From the NCBI GenBank assembly GCA_938028745.1, contig CALIZL010000038.1, positions 14,701 to 78,700 on the forward strand: 64,000 bases of DNA, given 5' to 3'. This DNA comes from an uncultured Prevotella sp. (lineage in GTDB: Bacteria > Bacteroidota > Bacteroidia > Bacteroidales > Bacteroidaceae). This document shows, piece after piece, positions 35,611 to 45,837 of this stretch (position 1 is its first letter; each line of letters begins with the position of its first letter). The notes beneath the pieces were generated by a model. The model did not search any database. It saw only the letters and a list, made by a program, of their open reading frames with translations, and was not told where the DNA came from. The position numbers and the translations under genes are program-made.

Positions 35611-35920
35611 TAACAATAAAGACTTCTTCAAGATAACGCTCAGTGTATACGACAGGTCGATACCTGTTAACTGCTCACGAGAAGACGAAGAGAAGTATCG
35701 CAAGAGTGCAAAGCTCATTACCGACCTTGTGAACTTCTACTCGGCTAGGTATGCAGGCAAGAAAAGCGATATTGACATTCTCTACATGGTACTCATAGAC
35801 ATTGCTATGCGTTACCACAATGCGGACGAACACAACGACGTTGAGCCGTTGATGGATAGCCTTAAAGGGCTCGCCGCAGAGATAGAAGAGGCTTTGGGCA
35901 TCGAGCCAACGTCTGTTTAA
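35603..35920 (+). CDS. zapA: Cell division protein ZapA
   Basis: 105 aa from the ATG at 35603. N-terminal globular part (ITLSVYDRSIPVNCSREDEEKYRKSAKLI) and C-terminal helix match ZapA, which bundles FtsZ filaments. The upstream coiled-coil gene overlaps it and rny follows after 115 bp, a common Bacteroidetes order. Confidence 0.82.
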   Translation: MADNNKDFFKITLSVYDRSIPVNCSREDEEKYRKSAKLITDLVNFYSARYAGKKSDIDILYMVLIDIAMRYHNADEHNDVEPLMDSLKGLAAEIEEALGIEPTSV

Positions 35921-36035
35921 GCTGTTTTCTTTTCCGAGTTTTTATTGCCTTATGGCAACTTTCGCCAAGGTGTTCGCCCCCATTAACACCAAAAGAGAAC
36001 AGAACAAAAACATTACATAATCAATATAAATCTGT

Positions 36036-37571
36036 ATGATAGAAACGATAATCGCTGCCGCCGTTGCACTTGTTTTAGGGTGCTTTGTTGGCTATCTCCT
36101 TTTTAGATACGTCATTAAGGGACAGTATAACGAGATGATAGAAAACGCTAACAAAGAGGCGGAAGTGCTGAAAGAGAAAAAATTGCTCGAAGTTAAAGAG
36201 AAATTCCTCAATAAGAAAAGCGAGTTGGAAAAGGAAGTGCAAATCCGCAACCAACGTATTCAGCAAAACGAGAACAAACTTAAACAGCGCGAAATTTCGC
36301 TTAACCAACGCCAAGACGAGTTGGCACGCCGCAAACAAGAGGTGGAACAAAACCAACAGCGCGTGGATAACGAGAAAAAATTGCTGAATATCAAGCAAGA
36401 GGAACTCGAAAAGATGCAAAGTCAGGAACGTTTGAAACTCGAAGAGCTGTCGGGACTTAGCGCAGACGAGGCCAAGGAACGACTTATCGAGAGCTTAAAA
36501 GACGAAGCGAGGACCGACGCTGCCAGCTATATCAACGAGATTATCGACGAAGCCAAACTCAATGCCAACCAACAGGCCAAGAAGATTGTTATACAAACCA
36601 TTCAACGTGTGGCTACCGAAACGGCAATTGAGAACTCGGTGAGCGTATTTCACATCGACAACGACGAGGTGAAAGGTCGCATCATCGGTCGCGAAGGTCG
36701 TAACATACGTGCTTTGGAGGCTGCAACAGGTGTTGAAATCGTTGTAGACGACACACCCGAGGCCATCGTTATCTCGGCTTTCGACCCCGTTCGCCGCGAG
36801 ATTTGTCGTCTTGCCCTTCACCAACTTGTTGCCGATGGCCGTATTCACCCTGCCCGAATAGAGGAGGTTGTGGCCAAGGTGAAGAAACAATTGGAAAACG
36901 AAATTATCGAGACGGGTAAGCGTACAGCCATCGACCTGGGTATTCACGGCTTGCATCCAGAACTTATTCGCATTGTCGGAAAGATGAAGTACCGTTCGTC
37001 TTACGGACAGAACCTCTTGCAACATGCACGCGAAACGGCCAACCTTTGTGCCGTTATGGCCTCAGAGTTGGGACTAAACCCCAAGAAGGCAAAGCGCGCA
37101 GGTCTGTTGCACGATATTGGAAAAGTGCCTGATGAGGAAAGCGAATTGCCCCATGCTCTATATGGAGCCAAGATTGCCGAGAAGTATAAGGAGAAACCCG
37201 ACATCTGCAACGCTATTGGTGCGCACCACGATGAAATAGAAATGAACACCTTGTTAGCACCCATTGTGCAAGTGTGCGATGCCATTTCGGGTGCTCGTCC
37301 AGGTGCACGTCGCGAGATTGTTGAGGCCTACATCAAGCGTCTCAACGACTTGGAGGCTATTGCCATGAGCTATCCTGGTGTTACCAAAACCTACGCCATA
37401 CAGGCGGGTAGAGAACTGCGTGTTATCGTTGGTGCCGACAAGATGGACGATGCTGAGAGCGAGAAACTAAGCGGCGAGATTGCAACAAAGATACAAAACG
37501 AGATGACTTACCCCGGACAAGTGAAGATTACCGTTATACGCGAAACGCGTTCTGTGGCCTTTGCCAAGTAA
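36036..37571 (+). CDS. rny: Ribonuclease Y
   Basis: 511 aa. N-terminal membrane anchor (about residues 3-25), a long Glu/Lys/Gln coiled coil to about 185, KH domain with [19 protein letters not shown] (about 211-229), and HD domain with GLLHDIGKV (about 360-368). Endonuclease that starts mRNA decay at the membrane. Ends with a strong terminator. Confidence 0.95.
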   Translation: MIETIIAAAVALVLGCFVGYLLFRYVIKGQYNEMIENANKEAEVLKEKKLLEVKEKFLNKKSELEKEVQIRNQRIQQNENKLKQREISLNQRQDELARRKQEVEQNQQRVDNEKKLLNIKQEELEKMQSQERLKLEELSGLSADEAKERLIESLKDEARTDAASYINEIIDEAKLNANQQAKKIVIQTIQRVATETAIENSVSVFHIDNDEVKGRIIGREGRNIRALEAATGVEIVVDDTPEAIVISAFDPVRREICRLALHQLVADGRIHPARIEEVVAKVKKQLENEIIETGKRTAIDLGIHGLHPELIRIVGKMKYRSSYGQNLLQHARETANLCAVMASELGLNPKKAKRAGLLHDIGKVPDEESELPHALYGAKIAEKYKEKPDICNAIGAHHDEIEMNTLLAPIVQVCDAISGARPGARREIVEAYIKRLNDLEAIAMSYPGVTKTYAIQAGRELRVIVGADKMDDAESEKLSGEIATKIQNEMTYPGQVKITVIRETRSVAFAK

Positions 37572-37610
37572 TTTTCGCCCCAACATGGGTGGCTTATCAA
37601 GCCTATATAT

Positions 37611-37644
37611 AATAAGGTGTGCCGCGTGGCACACCTTATTTTGT
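37611..37644 (+). terminator. rny intrinsic terminator
   Basis: AATAAGGTGTGCC - GCGT - GGCACACCTTATT, 13-bp perfect stem with TTTTG tail. Confidence 0.85.
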
Positions 37645-37713
37645 TTTCTGGCTATCTGTTTCCAAGCTCTTTTCATTTTGGTAAGTCCCCAAATACGTCA
37701 CATTTGCCTGTCT

Positions 37714-38374
37714 TGTTTTGTCCGCTTTTTAGTATAATATTTAACATTATGAGGGCGTTTTTGCTCGTCAGTCGTCCACTCGGCCGCAAATAATCGATTC
37801 TCGCGAAGGTTTGTTTTAATGCAAAATAGGGTTAGCATGTGCATGCGGCAAAATGAATTTTTATTTAAAAACACCGCCATACGCACTCGTTTTTGGGCTA
37901 TTTGCTGCTAAATGGAGTGCGTTTTGGTGCAAAACAGAGTGCGTTTTGGTGCTAAATGGAGTGCGTTTTGGTGCTAAATGGAATGTGTTTTGCTGCAAAA
38001 CGCAAGGTGTTTTGGTGCTAAATGCAGTGCAAAATGCTGCAAAAGGCGAGACGAAAAGTATAAAAATTCACAGCAATGGTATAAACAAAACCTTTCCAAA
38101 CCATTAAAATCAAGGCTAAAAGGGGCAAAATAACCATTAAAAAGTGGGATTTTAGGGGCTAAAAGCGGGTAAATGGGCTTCAAAAATAATGAGCTGGCAA
38201 CCAAACTAGAAAGGCTAAGTGGTGCTAAATGCACGTGGTGTTCTTAAATATGGACAAGAACGGAGGCGTGTGAAGTGGGAAATAATGGCTAAAAACGTGT
38301 TTTGACGTACTTTTTTTCGCTAGAATGGTTGGGCGGATGATGTGTGTTTTGTAAAGTTTGTGTACGGAATTTAA
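37714..38374 (+). repeat. 661-bp composite repeat element, copy 2
   Basis: Same block order as the copies at 17233 and 49297 and same total length within one base. Unlike those, no 8-bp-period array abuts it; the flank after AATTTAA is unrelated. Lies between rny terminator and the terminator of the 38551 gene. Confidence 0.8.
37907..38060 (+). repeat. 22-bp tandem array in element copy 2
   Basis: Seven 22-bp units. Several begin GCAAAACGC or GCAAAACAG instead of GCTAAATGC, which makes the dyad with TGCGTTTTG more perfect. Confidence 0.85.
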
Positions 38375-38469
38375 CTAAGCTAAGCAGGTAGAAAAAGGGC
38401 GAAACGCCGTTTTCTTGATGCTCGATTAGGCTTTAAGCGGCCGCAATTAGTTGGGAAACATACCAAAAG

Positions 38470-38506
38470 CAATCGGGAAACTTCTTAACACGAAGTTTCC
38501 CGATTG
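38470..38506 (-). terminator. Terminator downstream of TPR gene 38551
   Basis: CAATCGGGAAACTTC pairs perfectly with GAAGTTTCCCGATTG (15 bp, 7-nt loop); on the minus strand a CTTTTGG tail follows. Confidence 0.75.
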
Positions 38507-38550
38507 TATGTTCTGCGCCTTGATGGCATTAATACGTGGGGGCTTAGTGG

Positions 38551-39324
38551 TTAGAAATTCACGTTACGGTCTTCTTCCGCTCCCTGCAAATCTCCCAACG
38601 CCTCGCGCACTTCGGCCCTTTCTTTAAAAGCCTCGGCGTGGAAAGGGTTGGCCTCAATCACCTTATCATAGTATTCTTGTGCGGCTGCATTGTAGCCTTT
38701 GGCCTTCTCCACACGCGCTTTCAGCAGCAAGGCGTCTTCGTTACCGGCCACATGTTCAACCAAGAAGTTGGCATCTTCTTCGGCCTCCTCCAAGTTTTCC
38801 ATGGCCAATAGCGTTTCGCCACGCAGCAAATAAGCATCTAGATAGTCGGGGGTGGTAAGTATAGCTTTGGTTAACATGGCCACGGCATTCACGTTGTCGC
38901 CTTGTCCGATGCAGGCTCGCGCATAGAGATAATGCACCGTAGGACTGGCTTTATCTATAAGTAAGGCCCTTTCGCAGGCATCTGCCATTGCGCCATAGTC
39001 GTCCATACGATAGGCTACATCTGCCATGCGCACGTAAATCTTTGGGTTATCGGGCTGAGCCTCGGCCAACTTTTGCAGTTGCTCGTAGGCTTTCAGCGGT
39101 TCGTTGGTCATCAAGAAAGCTTGCGAAAGATAGTCGCGCGTTTCCAAATCGTCTTTGTAACTTAGTGCTTTGGAAAAGCAATTGATGGCATGATCGGCTT
39201 GTCCAAGGTGCAATGCCTTTACGCCATCAAATTTAAGGATGTCGAAATTCTTGGTTTCTTCGTCTTTCTTTCTTTCTTCAGGGTCTTCGGTTTTCCCACC
39301 GAACAAGGCTTTTAGAATGTTCAT
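38551..39324 (-). CDS. TPR repeat protein
   Basis: 257 aa, no signal peptide. Five to six TPR motifs from about residue 28 (FDGVKALHLGQADHAINCFSKALSY) to the C-terminus (YDKVIEANPFHAEAFKERAEV). Probably a cytoplasmic scaffold; partners unknown. Single gene with terminator at 38470-38506. Confidence 0.8.
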   Translation of the reverse strand: MNILKALFGGKTEDPEERKKDEETKNFDILKFDGVKALHLGQADHAINCFSKALSYKDDLETRDYLSQAFLMTNEPLKAYEQLQKLAEAQPDNPKIYVRMADVAYRMDDYGAMADACERALLIDKASPTVHYLYARACIGQGDNVNAVAMLTKAILTTPDYLDAYLLRGETLLAMENLEEAEEDANFLVEHVAGNEDALLLKARVEKAKGYNAAAQEYYDKVIEANPFHAEAFKERAEVREALGDLQGAEEDRNVNF

Positions 39325-39419
39325 GGCTTTGTTTGCGTTTAGTATTTAGTGTTGTTATATGATGTTTTAGGTGGGGTAGGTGGGGTTGAATACGGTGGCA
39401 TTCGCCCACCCACCTTCGC

Positions 39420-40010
39420 TTAATAGTTTTTCAATTCATCGTAAACCGAGCGTGTAAGCACGTCGGTGCGGTCCCATTGTGGCCACCGTCCGTTAACCGA
39501 ACCATACTCTTTGCCCACATCCTTGTAGCGTTGAAAGCTAAATCGGGCATTGATATAGCCGTCGTCGCCGTCTTGTGCCAGAACGTAGCAATACATGTAT
39601 TGCAGGTAGCCAATAACCTTTCCACCGTCTTTCACGGCTTTGCTCACCCATCCCTCTTGCGGAATGGTAACGCTGAGCACGTTTGTGCGCGGATACTTCT
39701 TGGTAAACGCCTTTTGGCAAGTGTTCTTAAACTTATCGGCGTCTTTGCCGTTGTAGATGTTTAGCGAGTATATGGGCATGTAGTAGGTGCCGTCTATCTT
39801 CACTTCGTCGCCGTCTCTGTTCTTGTCGTTAATGCCAATAGCCTTCTCTACCCGCTTTCCAGCGCGTTGCATGGACGATTTGGCCTTCTTAACAATGGTA
39901 GAAACCTTATCGGCTAGGCTCTCGTCTTGATGTCCGTTGTTGCTTTGCGCCCACGTTGGCGATGCTGAAAAGAACATGGCCACGAGCGCACAAATTACTG
40001 TTTTCTTCAT
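39420..40010 (-). CDS. Secreted hypothetical protein
   Basis: 196 aa. Signal peptide MKKTVICALVAMFFSASPTWAQ, a basic helical segment (about 35-62: KVSTIVKKAKSSMQRAGKRVEKAIG), then a mixed domain with repeated Tyr residues (YLQYMYCYVLAQDGDDGYINARF). No family recognised. Probably periplasmic. Monocistronic, 95 bp before the TPR gene start; a -7-like box TATTTTTG lies at 40034-40041 on the minus strand, 24 bases before the ATG. Confidence 0.7.
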   Translation of the reverse strand: MKKTVICALVAMFFSASPTWAQSNNGHQDESLADKVSTIVKKAKSSMQRAGKRVEKAIGINDKNRDGDEVKIDGTYYMPIYSLNIYNGKDADKFKNTCQKAFTKKYPRTNVLSVTIPQEGWVSKAVKDGGKVIGYLQYMYCYVLAQDGDDGYINARFSFQRYKDVGKEYGSVNGRWPQWDRTDVLTRSVYDELKNY

Positions 40011-40033
40011 CTTTATTCCTCTTTTAGTTAGTG

Positions 40034-40041
40034 CAAAAATA
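40034..40041 (-). promoter_or_regulatory. -7 box of 39420 gene
   Basis: Minus-strand TATTTTTG, exact TAnnTTTG match. Confidence 0.6.
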
Positions 40042-40154
40042 AAGCAAATAGGCTATTTTGCAAAACAAATAGTGGTAAATAATATAAAAACAGGCCGTAA
40101 GTGGGGTGATATTGGTTAATAGCACCTTGCATAAAGGCGTGTTTGAAACCATTA

Positions 40155-40356
40155 TTAAGGCATGTTCTATAAATTGCCCGCAAAGGTTCAATTGTTGTTC
40201 CTTGTATTGCTCTTCACTGTCTTTTTGCTTTTATCCGGCATCTTTCGCTTTCTCTTTCAGAAAGCATAGTGCACTATGCTCTTTCAAGAAGTAAGCAAAA
40301 CCTGCTCAGCTAAAAGCTAAAAATACAGCAAAGGTGATTTTTAGAACCTGCCTTAA
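40155..40356. mobile_element. MITE-like element, 202 bp
   Basis: Ends TTAAGGCATGTTCTA and TAGAACCTGCCTTAA are inverted repeats (one mismatch) and begin with TTAA. No transposase. Inside is a palindrome GAAAGCATAG-TG-CACTATGCTCTTTC (near 40259-40285). A 50-bp deletion form is at 4614-4663. Confidence 0.7.
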
Positions 40357-40393
40357 AAAATGTTTATTGTTTTGTTTTTCGACGTTTATCGTT

Positions 40394-40401
40394 TATCTTT
40401 G
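40394..40401 (+). promoter_or_regulatory. -7 box of 40406 gene
   Basis: TATCTTTG only 4 bases before the ATG at 40406: either a leaderless transcript or a start at the second ATG. Confidence 0.5.
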
Positions 40402-40405
40402 TTGC

Positions 40406-41143
40406 ATGATGAAGAAACATTTGCTTGTAACGATAATATGTTGTGCTGTTGCTGGTACGGCTTTCGCTCAAAAAGAGCGGAAACAAAACGTGCGGCGTAC
40501 AGCCGAAAATGCTGTTGTGGAGCAGCCAAAGTTGGTTGATAGCATCGTTGTAGACACGCTGCATAAGCTGGTAACGCCCGTTGTGGCCGTAGAACCAACC
40601 ATCGATGGGGCGATGGCTTTGCCGTCTTTAACCCTCAACGGACAAATAGAACCGTTGGGTTATCGCCCTTGGTTTTGGGCAGGATGGCAGCGATGGGACT
40701 TGCATCCAGGGCTAAACCTAAGTCTTGGTGCATCCGTATTCGCGCAGTTTGGCAAGCATGCGCGCCACGGGGCAGGCTTTATGCAAAACATTTCGGCCAT
40801 GTATGCCCAACCATTGGGCAAAAAGTTCACGGTGGCCGCGGGCGGTTATCTTAACAATGTGTTCTGGGGACGCGACAATTATCGCAATGCTGGCTTGCAA
40901 GCCATTGTGGGTTATCGTTTAAACGAGCATTGGGAGGCCTACCTATATGGACAGAAAAGCTTGGTTAGCAATAGGCTTATGCCCTATCCGTTGTACGATA
41001 TGCAAGCCTTGGGCGATAGGGTTGGCGCGGCCGTTAAGTACAACTTCAACCCTTCTTTCAGCGTGCAGGTGTCGGTTGAACAGGTTTGGGGCCCGAATAT
41101 GCCACGCGGATATTACGACACGTTCAACGATATTGGGCGTTAA
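40406..41143 (+). CDS. Secreted protein, probable small outer-membrane beta barrel
   Basis: 245 aa. Signal peptide MMKKHLLVTIICCAVAGTAFAQ, a low-complexity linker (to about 85), then alternating aromatic/hydrophobic strands (LNLSLGASVFAQFG, KFTVAAGGYLNNVFW, LQAIVGYRLNEHWEAYLYG, VGAAVKYNFNPSFSVQVSVEQ), the pattern of an outer-membrane barrel. No named family. Separate unit between the MITE-like element and the menE terminator. Confidence 0.7.
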   Translation: MMKKHLLVTIICCAVAGTAFAQKERKQNVRRTAENAVVEQPKLVDSIVVDTLHKLVTPVVAVEPTIDGAMALPSLTLNGQIEPLGYRPWFWAGWQRWDLHPGLNLSLGASVFAQFGKHARHGAGFMQNISAMYAQPLGKKFTVAAGGYLNNVFWGRDNYRNAGLQAIVGYRLNEHWEAYLYGQKSLVSNRLMPYPLYDMQALGDRVGAAVKYNFNPSFSVQVSVEQVWGPNMPRGYYDTFNDIGR

Positions 41144-41230
41144 AGGCTGGCTTTTGAAAGGTCTACGAAACGTTTCTGCATGCTTAGGCAAGGTTTAAGC
41201 ATCAGGCTAAACGCATGAGCTACATCATAA

Positions 41231-41270
41231 AGGGGATGAGGGCAGCGCGCCTTTCATCCCCTCTTTATTT
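41231..41270 (+). terminator. Terminator of 40406 gene, shared with menE 3' end
   Basis: AGGGGATGA pairs with TCATCCCCT and is followed by CTTTATTTT on the plus strand. The downstream arm overlaps the menE stop codon at 41254. Confidence 0.7.
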
Positions 41271-42273
41271 TACCCGTTGCCGTTCGTTCTATTTCTTTCA
41301 CGGGGAAATAGGCTTTGGGTTGCCAGTATTTGGGCAGCACTTTTTGGCAGATTTGTTTCACCATAGCCGTTTCGCTTTCTGCGTTTTCTGCCGAAAGGGG
41401 TACAAATTGCAGGCCAACCACCTCGCCAAACTTTTGGTTGTGGCACTTCACGATGCGGTAGGGCACGGACAAATGCGGATGAAGTGCGCGCTCAACTTCT
41501 TCTATTTGTATTTTAATACCACCGCTAACCAGCACGTTGTCTAGTCTACCCAGTATGCGAAAAGCTTGTTTGGGTTCATCGTTATGTTGCAAATCGTCTT
41601 CCTGCTTAGCCATTTTTATGTGCTTAATGGTGGCAATATCGTTGGTTTCCAACAATCCTTCGCATAGGTGTGGGGCATCTATCACCAGGCAACCTTTATC
41701 GTTCAGGCTCACTTTAACCCCTGGAAGAGGCGTGTACCATTGGCTAGCTGCTTGCCCATTAAGCCGACGTAGGGCGATGTGCGACAGCGTTTCGGTCATG
41801 CCGTAGGTGCTCCATACGGCATGGGGAAAGGGACTTAGCTCTTTTGCCAAGGCCTCGTCGATGGCACTTCCACCAATAATGAGGTGCTTTATGCGCATTA
41901 GCCGTTGGCGTTCGGCTGGTACTTGCAGGCTGTTGTACACTTGTAGAGGCACCATTGCTGCAAAGTCGATGTCGGTTTCAAGGTCTTTTAGGGGGTGCCC
42001 GTCGGGTTCAACCACAACAAGTTGTAGGTTAGCCACGAGCGAACGCACCACCATCATCTTCCCAGCGATATAATCTAGCGGCATGCAGAGCAAGGCCGTG
42101 TTGCCTGCTTTCAGCCCCAAGTATTGGCAAGTAGCCCTTGCGCTGGCCTCCATTCGGCGTTTTTCCACCCACAGCGGCTTGGGTTTTCCAGTTGAACCAC
42201 TAGTGTGAACCAGCATGCAAGGTGTCTTATCGTCGTTCCATAGGTCTAAGAATTCGGCAAGAACCATAGGCAA
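41254..42273 (-). CDS. menE: o-Succinylbenzoate-CoA ligase, short form
   Basis: 339 aa ANL-superfamily ligase, shorter than the usual ~450 as in other Bacteroidetes. AMP-binding loop VHTSGSTGKPKP (about 22-33), STYGMTETL and the GRLDN hinge are present; the C-terminal ends TATGKIKRG with the catalytic Lys. Activates o-succinylbenzoate for menaquinone. Overlaps menC by 28 bases; last gene of the men operon. Confidence 0.88.
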   Translation of the reverse strand: MPMVLAEFLDLWNDDKTPCMLVHTSGSTGKPKPLWVEKRRMEASARATCQYLGLKAGNTALLCMPLDYIAGKMMVVRSLVANLQLVVVEPDGHPLKDLETDIDFAAMVPLQVYNSLQVPAERQRLMRIKHLIIGGSAIDEALAKELSPFPHAVWSTYGMTETLSHIALRRLNGQAASQWYTPLPGVKVSLNDKGCLVIDAPHLCEGLLETNDIATIKHIKMAKQEDDLQHNDEPKQAFRILGRLDNVLVSGGIKIQIEEVERALHPHLSVPYRIVKCHNQKFGEVVGLQFVPLSAENAESETAMVKQICQKVLPKYWQPKAYFPVKEIERTATGKIKRG

Positions 42274-43286
42274 TCTCCTTTTATTTGTAAGGGCATGTCG
42301 ATGTTATCGGTAAACAATTGGCCCGTGCCAAGCCCTTGTGGCATGGCAATTTGTGGCCCATAGGCCTCTGCTGCTAAGTGGGCGATGGCGTTTAGGCCTA
42401 CATTGCTCTCCAACGCACTGGTTATCCACGACCCAATTTTGCGGTCTTTGGCTATCGAAATCCATTCGCTCGTGCCACGAATACCGCCATGTAGCGACGG
42501 TTTCAGTACCAAATATTGTGGTGCGATGGTGCCGAGCAACTCTTCTTTGTCGGCAAGTGTGTTGGTTCCGATAAGTTCTTCGTCGAGTGCAATGGGCAAA
42601 GGCGACCGCTTACACAAGTCGGCCATCTCGTTCCACTGACCTTTGGCGATGGGTTGTTCGATGGAATGGAGGTCGAGTGCGGCCAACTTTTCGAGTTTCG
42701 ACAAAGCCTCGGCAGGCGCGAAAGCCCCATTTGCATCTACCCGAAGTTCCACTTGGCGGGGCGAAAACGTGGCGCGTATGTCTTTAAGCAATTGCAATTC
42801 GCGGTCGAAGTCTATCGCGCCAATTTTCAATTTCACACATCTGAACCCTTGATTCAGCTTTTCTTCAATGCGCATAGCCATTTCTTCGAACGTTCCCATC
42901 CACACTAAGCCGTTGATAGGGATGCCCATTTCGCCCCGTGCAAAAGGTGTTTGCGAGAGGTTTGCATAGCCATCGCGTTGCCATTGCCATAAGGCGGTTT
43001 CCAATCCAAAGCGAATGGAAGGGTAGGGGCTTAGCTCATCGTGGTTGATTACGCCCGTTTCGCAGAACCGTTGGCATGCTTGGCGCAGGCATTGTTCGTA
43101 GTTTGGCAGGTCGTCGCAGCTGAGATTGGGCAGTGGGGCGCACTCTCCCACGCCCACAACGCCAGGCTTTTGCGGCGAAGAGAGCGTAACAAACCACGTC
43201 TTTCGGGTGCGATACACCCCGCGCGAAGTGCCTGCCGGCTGCTTGAAATGCAAGGTATGTGGGGCTATGTCGATGTGGAACTTCAT
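42246..43286 (-). CDS. menC: o-Succinylbenzoate synthase
   Basis: 346 aa from the ATG at 43286 (MKFHIDIAPHTLHFKQPAGTSRG), which lies 7 bases after the menB stop; a longer start would run 62 bases into menB. Enolase-superfamily barrel with CVKLKIGAIDF (K-x-K catalytic pair, about 140), RVDANGAF (metal Asp) and ALDEELIG. Dehydrates SHCHC to o-succinylbenzoate. Confidence 0.9.
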   Translation of the reverse strand: MKFHIDIAPHTLHFKQPAGTSRGVYRTRKTWFVTLSSPQKPGVVGVGECAPLPNLSCDDLPNYEQCLRQACQRFCETGVINHDELSPYPSIRFGLETALWQWQRDGYANLSQTPFARGEMGIPINGLVWMGTFEEMAMRIEEKLNQGFRCVKLKIGAIDFDRELQLLKDIRATFSPRQVELRVDANGAFAPAEALSKLEKLAALDLHSIEQPIAKGQWNEMADLCKRSPLPIALDEELIGTNTLADKEELLGTIAPQYLVLKPSLHGGIRGTSEWISIAKDRKIGSWITSALESNVGLNAIAHLAAEAYGPQIAMPQGLGTGQLFTDNIDMPLQIKGDCLWFLPNS

Positions 43287-43293
43287 CCGAAAA

Positions 43294-44118
43294 CTATGGA
43301 AGTTTGGGGTATTTCTTAAAGTCGGGTTTCCTTTTTTCAAGGAAAGCCTTGCCACCTTCCTGCGCCTCGTCTAGGAAATAGTAAAGCATGGTGGCGTCGC
43401 CTGCTAGTTCCTGAATGCCAGCCTGTCCGTCTAGTTCGGCGTTAAGGCCTGCTTTAATCATGCGCAACGCAAGCGGACTGTGTTGCATCATCGTTTCGGC
43501 CCAGGCCACGCATTCGTCTTCCAGCTTGTCTTGTGGAACCACCTTGTTAACTAAGCCCATACGTTCGGCCTCTTCTGCGTTGTATTGGCGACAGAGAAAC
43601 CAAATCTCTCGTGCCTTCTTTTGTCCTACAATGCGCGCCAAATAAGATGCGCCGAAGCCTGCATCGAATGAACCTACTTTCGGTCCAGTTTGTCCGAAGA
43701 TTGCGTTTTCACTGGCAATGGAGAGGTCGCACACAAGATGCAGCACGTGTCCACCGCCAATGGCATAGCCGTTAACCATTGCCACCACGGGCTTTGGTAG
43801 TCGCCTAATCTGCATTTGCACATCAAGCACGTTCAGTCTAGGCACTCCGTCTTCACCCACATAGCCGCCACGACCCTTTACGTTCATGTCGCCACCAGCG
43901 CAAAAAGCCATGTCGCCTGCGCCAGTGAGCAGCACAACGCCGATGTCTTGGGCCTCGCGACAGTAGGCGAAGGCCTGACTCATCTCCCACGTAGTGCGTG
44001 GAGTGAAGGCGTTTCGGTAGCGCGGACGGTTGATTGTTATCTTGGCTATGCCCTGATATTCCTCGAATAATATTTCTTTGAAGTCGAAAACTTCAATGGG
44101 TTTCCATTCTCTTTTCAT
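43294..44118 (-). CDS. menB: 1,4-Dihydroxy-2-naphthoyl-CoA synthase
   Basis: 274 aa crotonase-fold enzyme. Oxyanion-hole part [12 protein letters not shown] (about residues 72-83), [20 protein letters not shown] and [15 protein letters not shown] are typical of MenB, which closes the second aromatic ring of menaquinone. Between menD and menC; the 78-bp gap to menD has no terminator. Confidence 0.95.
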   Translation of the reverse strand: MKREWKPIEVFDFKEILFEEYQGIAKITINRPRYRNAFTPRTTWEMSQAFAYCREAQDIGVVLLTGAGDMAFCAGGDMNVKGRGGYVGEDGVPRLNVLDVQMQIRRLPKPVVAMVNGYAIGGGHVLHLVCDLSIASENAIFGQTGPKVGSFDAGFGASYLARIVGQKKAREIWFLCRQYNAEEAERMGLVNKVVPQDKLEDECVAWAETMMQHSPLALRMIKAGLNAELDGQAGIQELAGDATMLYYFLDEAQEGGKAFLEKRKPDFKKYPKLP

Positions 44119-44196
44119 ACAATGATATTTGTTTTTGGGTAAGGGATGTTTCTATTGGCAAGGCGTTGTTGCACATTTGGCTGTTGTAACGCCCTA

Positions 44197-45822
44197 TTAT
44201 GTTAAGTTCACTTCCAATACGATGGGGCGTTCTCCGTCGTAGTTAATAAGCTCGGCGATGCCTTTTTGCAACGCTTCAACGTTGTCGACAAGTAGATGTT
44301 TCGTACCGTTTTGACGGCAGATGCCTTGTGCCGAAGTGTTGTGCTCGGCCGAAACAAAGGTGGCTTGTATGTCGTCGGTAGGCATTCCTTTAACGTGTTG
44401 GAATATCTTTCCACCGCCGTTGTTCAGCAATAATATGCGTAGATTGCCGCGCAGACGGGTGTTCCACAGGGCGTTTTGGTCGTAAAAGAAACTCAAATCG
44501 CCAATCACGCAATACACATTAGCTTGTGTAGACAAGGACATTCCTGCCGCAGTAGACAGCGAACCCTCGATTCCGTTTACGCCACGGTTGCACCAAACAT
44601 GGTGTTGAGCATGCTTATTGGCCAAGCGAACGCTGAGACTGTTGGCATAATGCACCTCGAACGGCTGGTTGGCTTGTTGTAATAGTTGTTCGAAACACTG
44701 CACGGCGTAGCCTTCGGAAAAGGTGGGAGCCGCTTGATTAAGCTGTTCGCGATAGGCGTTGTGCCCCGTTTGCCATAGCTGGCGAAAGGCTTTGGTGCGC
44801 TCTTCGTGTTGTTTGGCGTCCGTTTGTTGCATCATCTGCACCATCAACGACAGCACTTCGTTGGGTTTGGCCTCAACAATAGCCGTGAGATTCATAAAGG
44901 TATCAACCACTTCTCCGCCCTCGTTAACAAGCCATTGGGGTGCGTTGTGCATCTGCCTCAATAGCGATTTGAGGTTTTTCCCTATGAGATGTCCGCCCAT
45001 ATACAATACGAAATCGGGCGTGTAGGGTGCTGTTTCTGCGCAAGTGGCTAACAATTCGTCGGCATTTTGCAGTCCACCGAGATGGCTCAACACTTCTGAA
45101 ACCACTACGGCTTGCCCCTCTAAGGCCTTGACAAGCGATGCGTTGACAGAGCCAGGAGGCATTTGTCCTAACACAATCATGGGCTTTTCGGCTTTGCGGA
45201 AGTCGGCCATTAGGTCGTTAAGTGCTGTTGCTGCAAGATTGCTGGGCGTGCAGCGGCTTATCGTTCGCTCGCTGGGTAGGGTCGTAACATCGTATTTAAA
45301 GAGCGGTTCGGATAAGGGAACGTTGATATGAACAGGACCCACGCCATGATGATTGGTGGCCAAAAGAGCCTCGTTTGCCAAGCGGTTGCAGTGCCAACGC
45401 TGGGTTTCGTCGGTGGGTTCGTTTAGTGTTACGGCCTTCTTCACAAAGTCGGCGAGGGCGTTTTGTTGGCGAATGGTTTGCCCGTCTTGTTGGTCTATCC
45501 AGGCCAAAGGGCGGTCGGCAGAGATAACTATCAAGGGAACATGCTGGTAATAGGCCTCGGCCACAGCTGGCAGAACATTGAGTAAGGCCGACCCCGACGT
45601 AACGCAGACGGCCACAGCATCGCCATCGAGTAAGGCCATACCCAAGGCATAGAAACCTGCCGAGCGTTCGTCGGTTACGAGATAGCAGCTAATGGCGCCC
45701 GACTTTACCAGGTTGTGCACGATGGGCGCATTGCGCGAACCAGGGCAAACCACGGCTCGCCTTACGCCATGAGCCACGAGTAAGGAGGTAAGGATGTTGA
45801 TGTTTTCTTTATTCGAATACAT
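44197..45822 (-). CDS. menD: SEPHCHC synthase
   Basis: 541 aa thiamine-diphosphate enzyme. N-terminal VVCPGSRNAPI (about 22-32) and the ThDP-binding GDLSFFYDQNALWN segment near residue 435 match MenD, with GVNGIEGSLSTAAG before it. Adds a succinyl-semialdehyde unit to isochorismate. menH, which usually follows in the pathway, is not found in the operon. Confidence 0.94.
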   Translation of the reverse strand: MYSNKENINILTSLLVAHGVRRAVVCPGSRNAPIVHNLVKSGAISCYLVTDERSAGFYALGMALLDGDAVAVCVTSGSALLNVLPAVAEAYYQHVPLIVISADRPLAWIDQQDGQTIRQQNALADFVKKAVTLNEPTDETQRWHCNRLANEALLATNHHGVGPVHINVPLSEPLFKYDVTTLPSERTISRCTPSNLAATALNDLMADFRKAEKPMIVLGQMPPGSVNASLVKALEGQAVVVSEVLSHLGGLQNADELLATCAETAPYTPDFVLYMGGHLIGKNLKSLLRQMHNAPQWLVNEGGEVVDTFMNLTAIVEAKPNEVLSLMVQMMQQTDAKQHEERTKAFRQLWQTGHNAYREQLNQAAPTFSEGYAVQCFEQLLQQANQPFEVHYANSLSVRLANKHAQHHVWCNRGVNGIEGSLSTAAGMSLSTQANVYCVIGDLSFFYDQNALWNTRLRGNLRILLLNNGGGKIFQHVKGMPTDDIQATFVSAEHNTSAQGICRQNGTKHLLVDNVEALQKGIAELINYDGERPIVLEVNLT

Positions 45823-45837
45823 GTTTGCTGTTTGGTT

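Noticed and set aside
35921..36035. 6S RNA between zapA and rny
   Set aside because: The position is suggestive by analogy with other bacteria, but the gap is only 115 bp and just a small TTGCC/GGCAA hairpin is visible.
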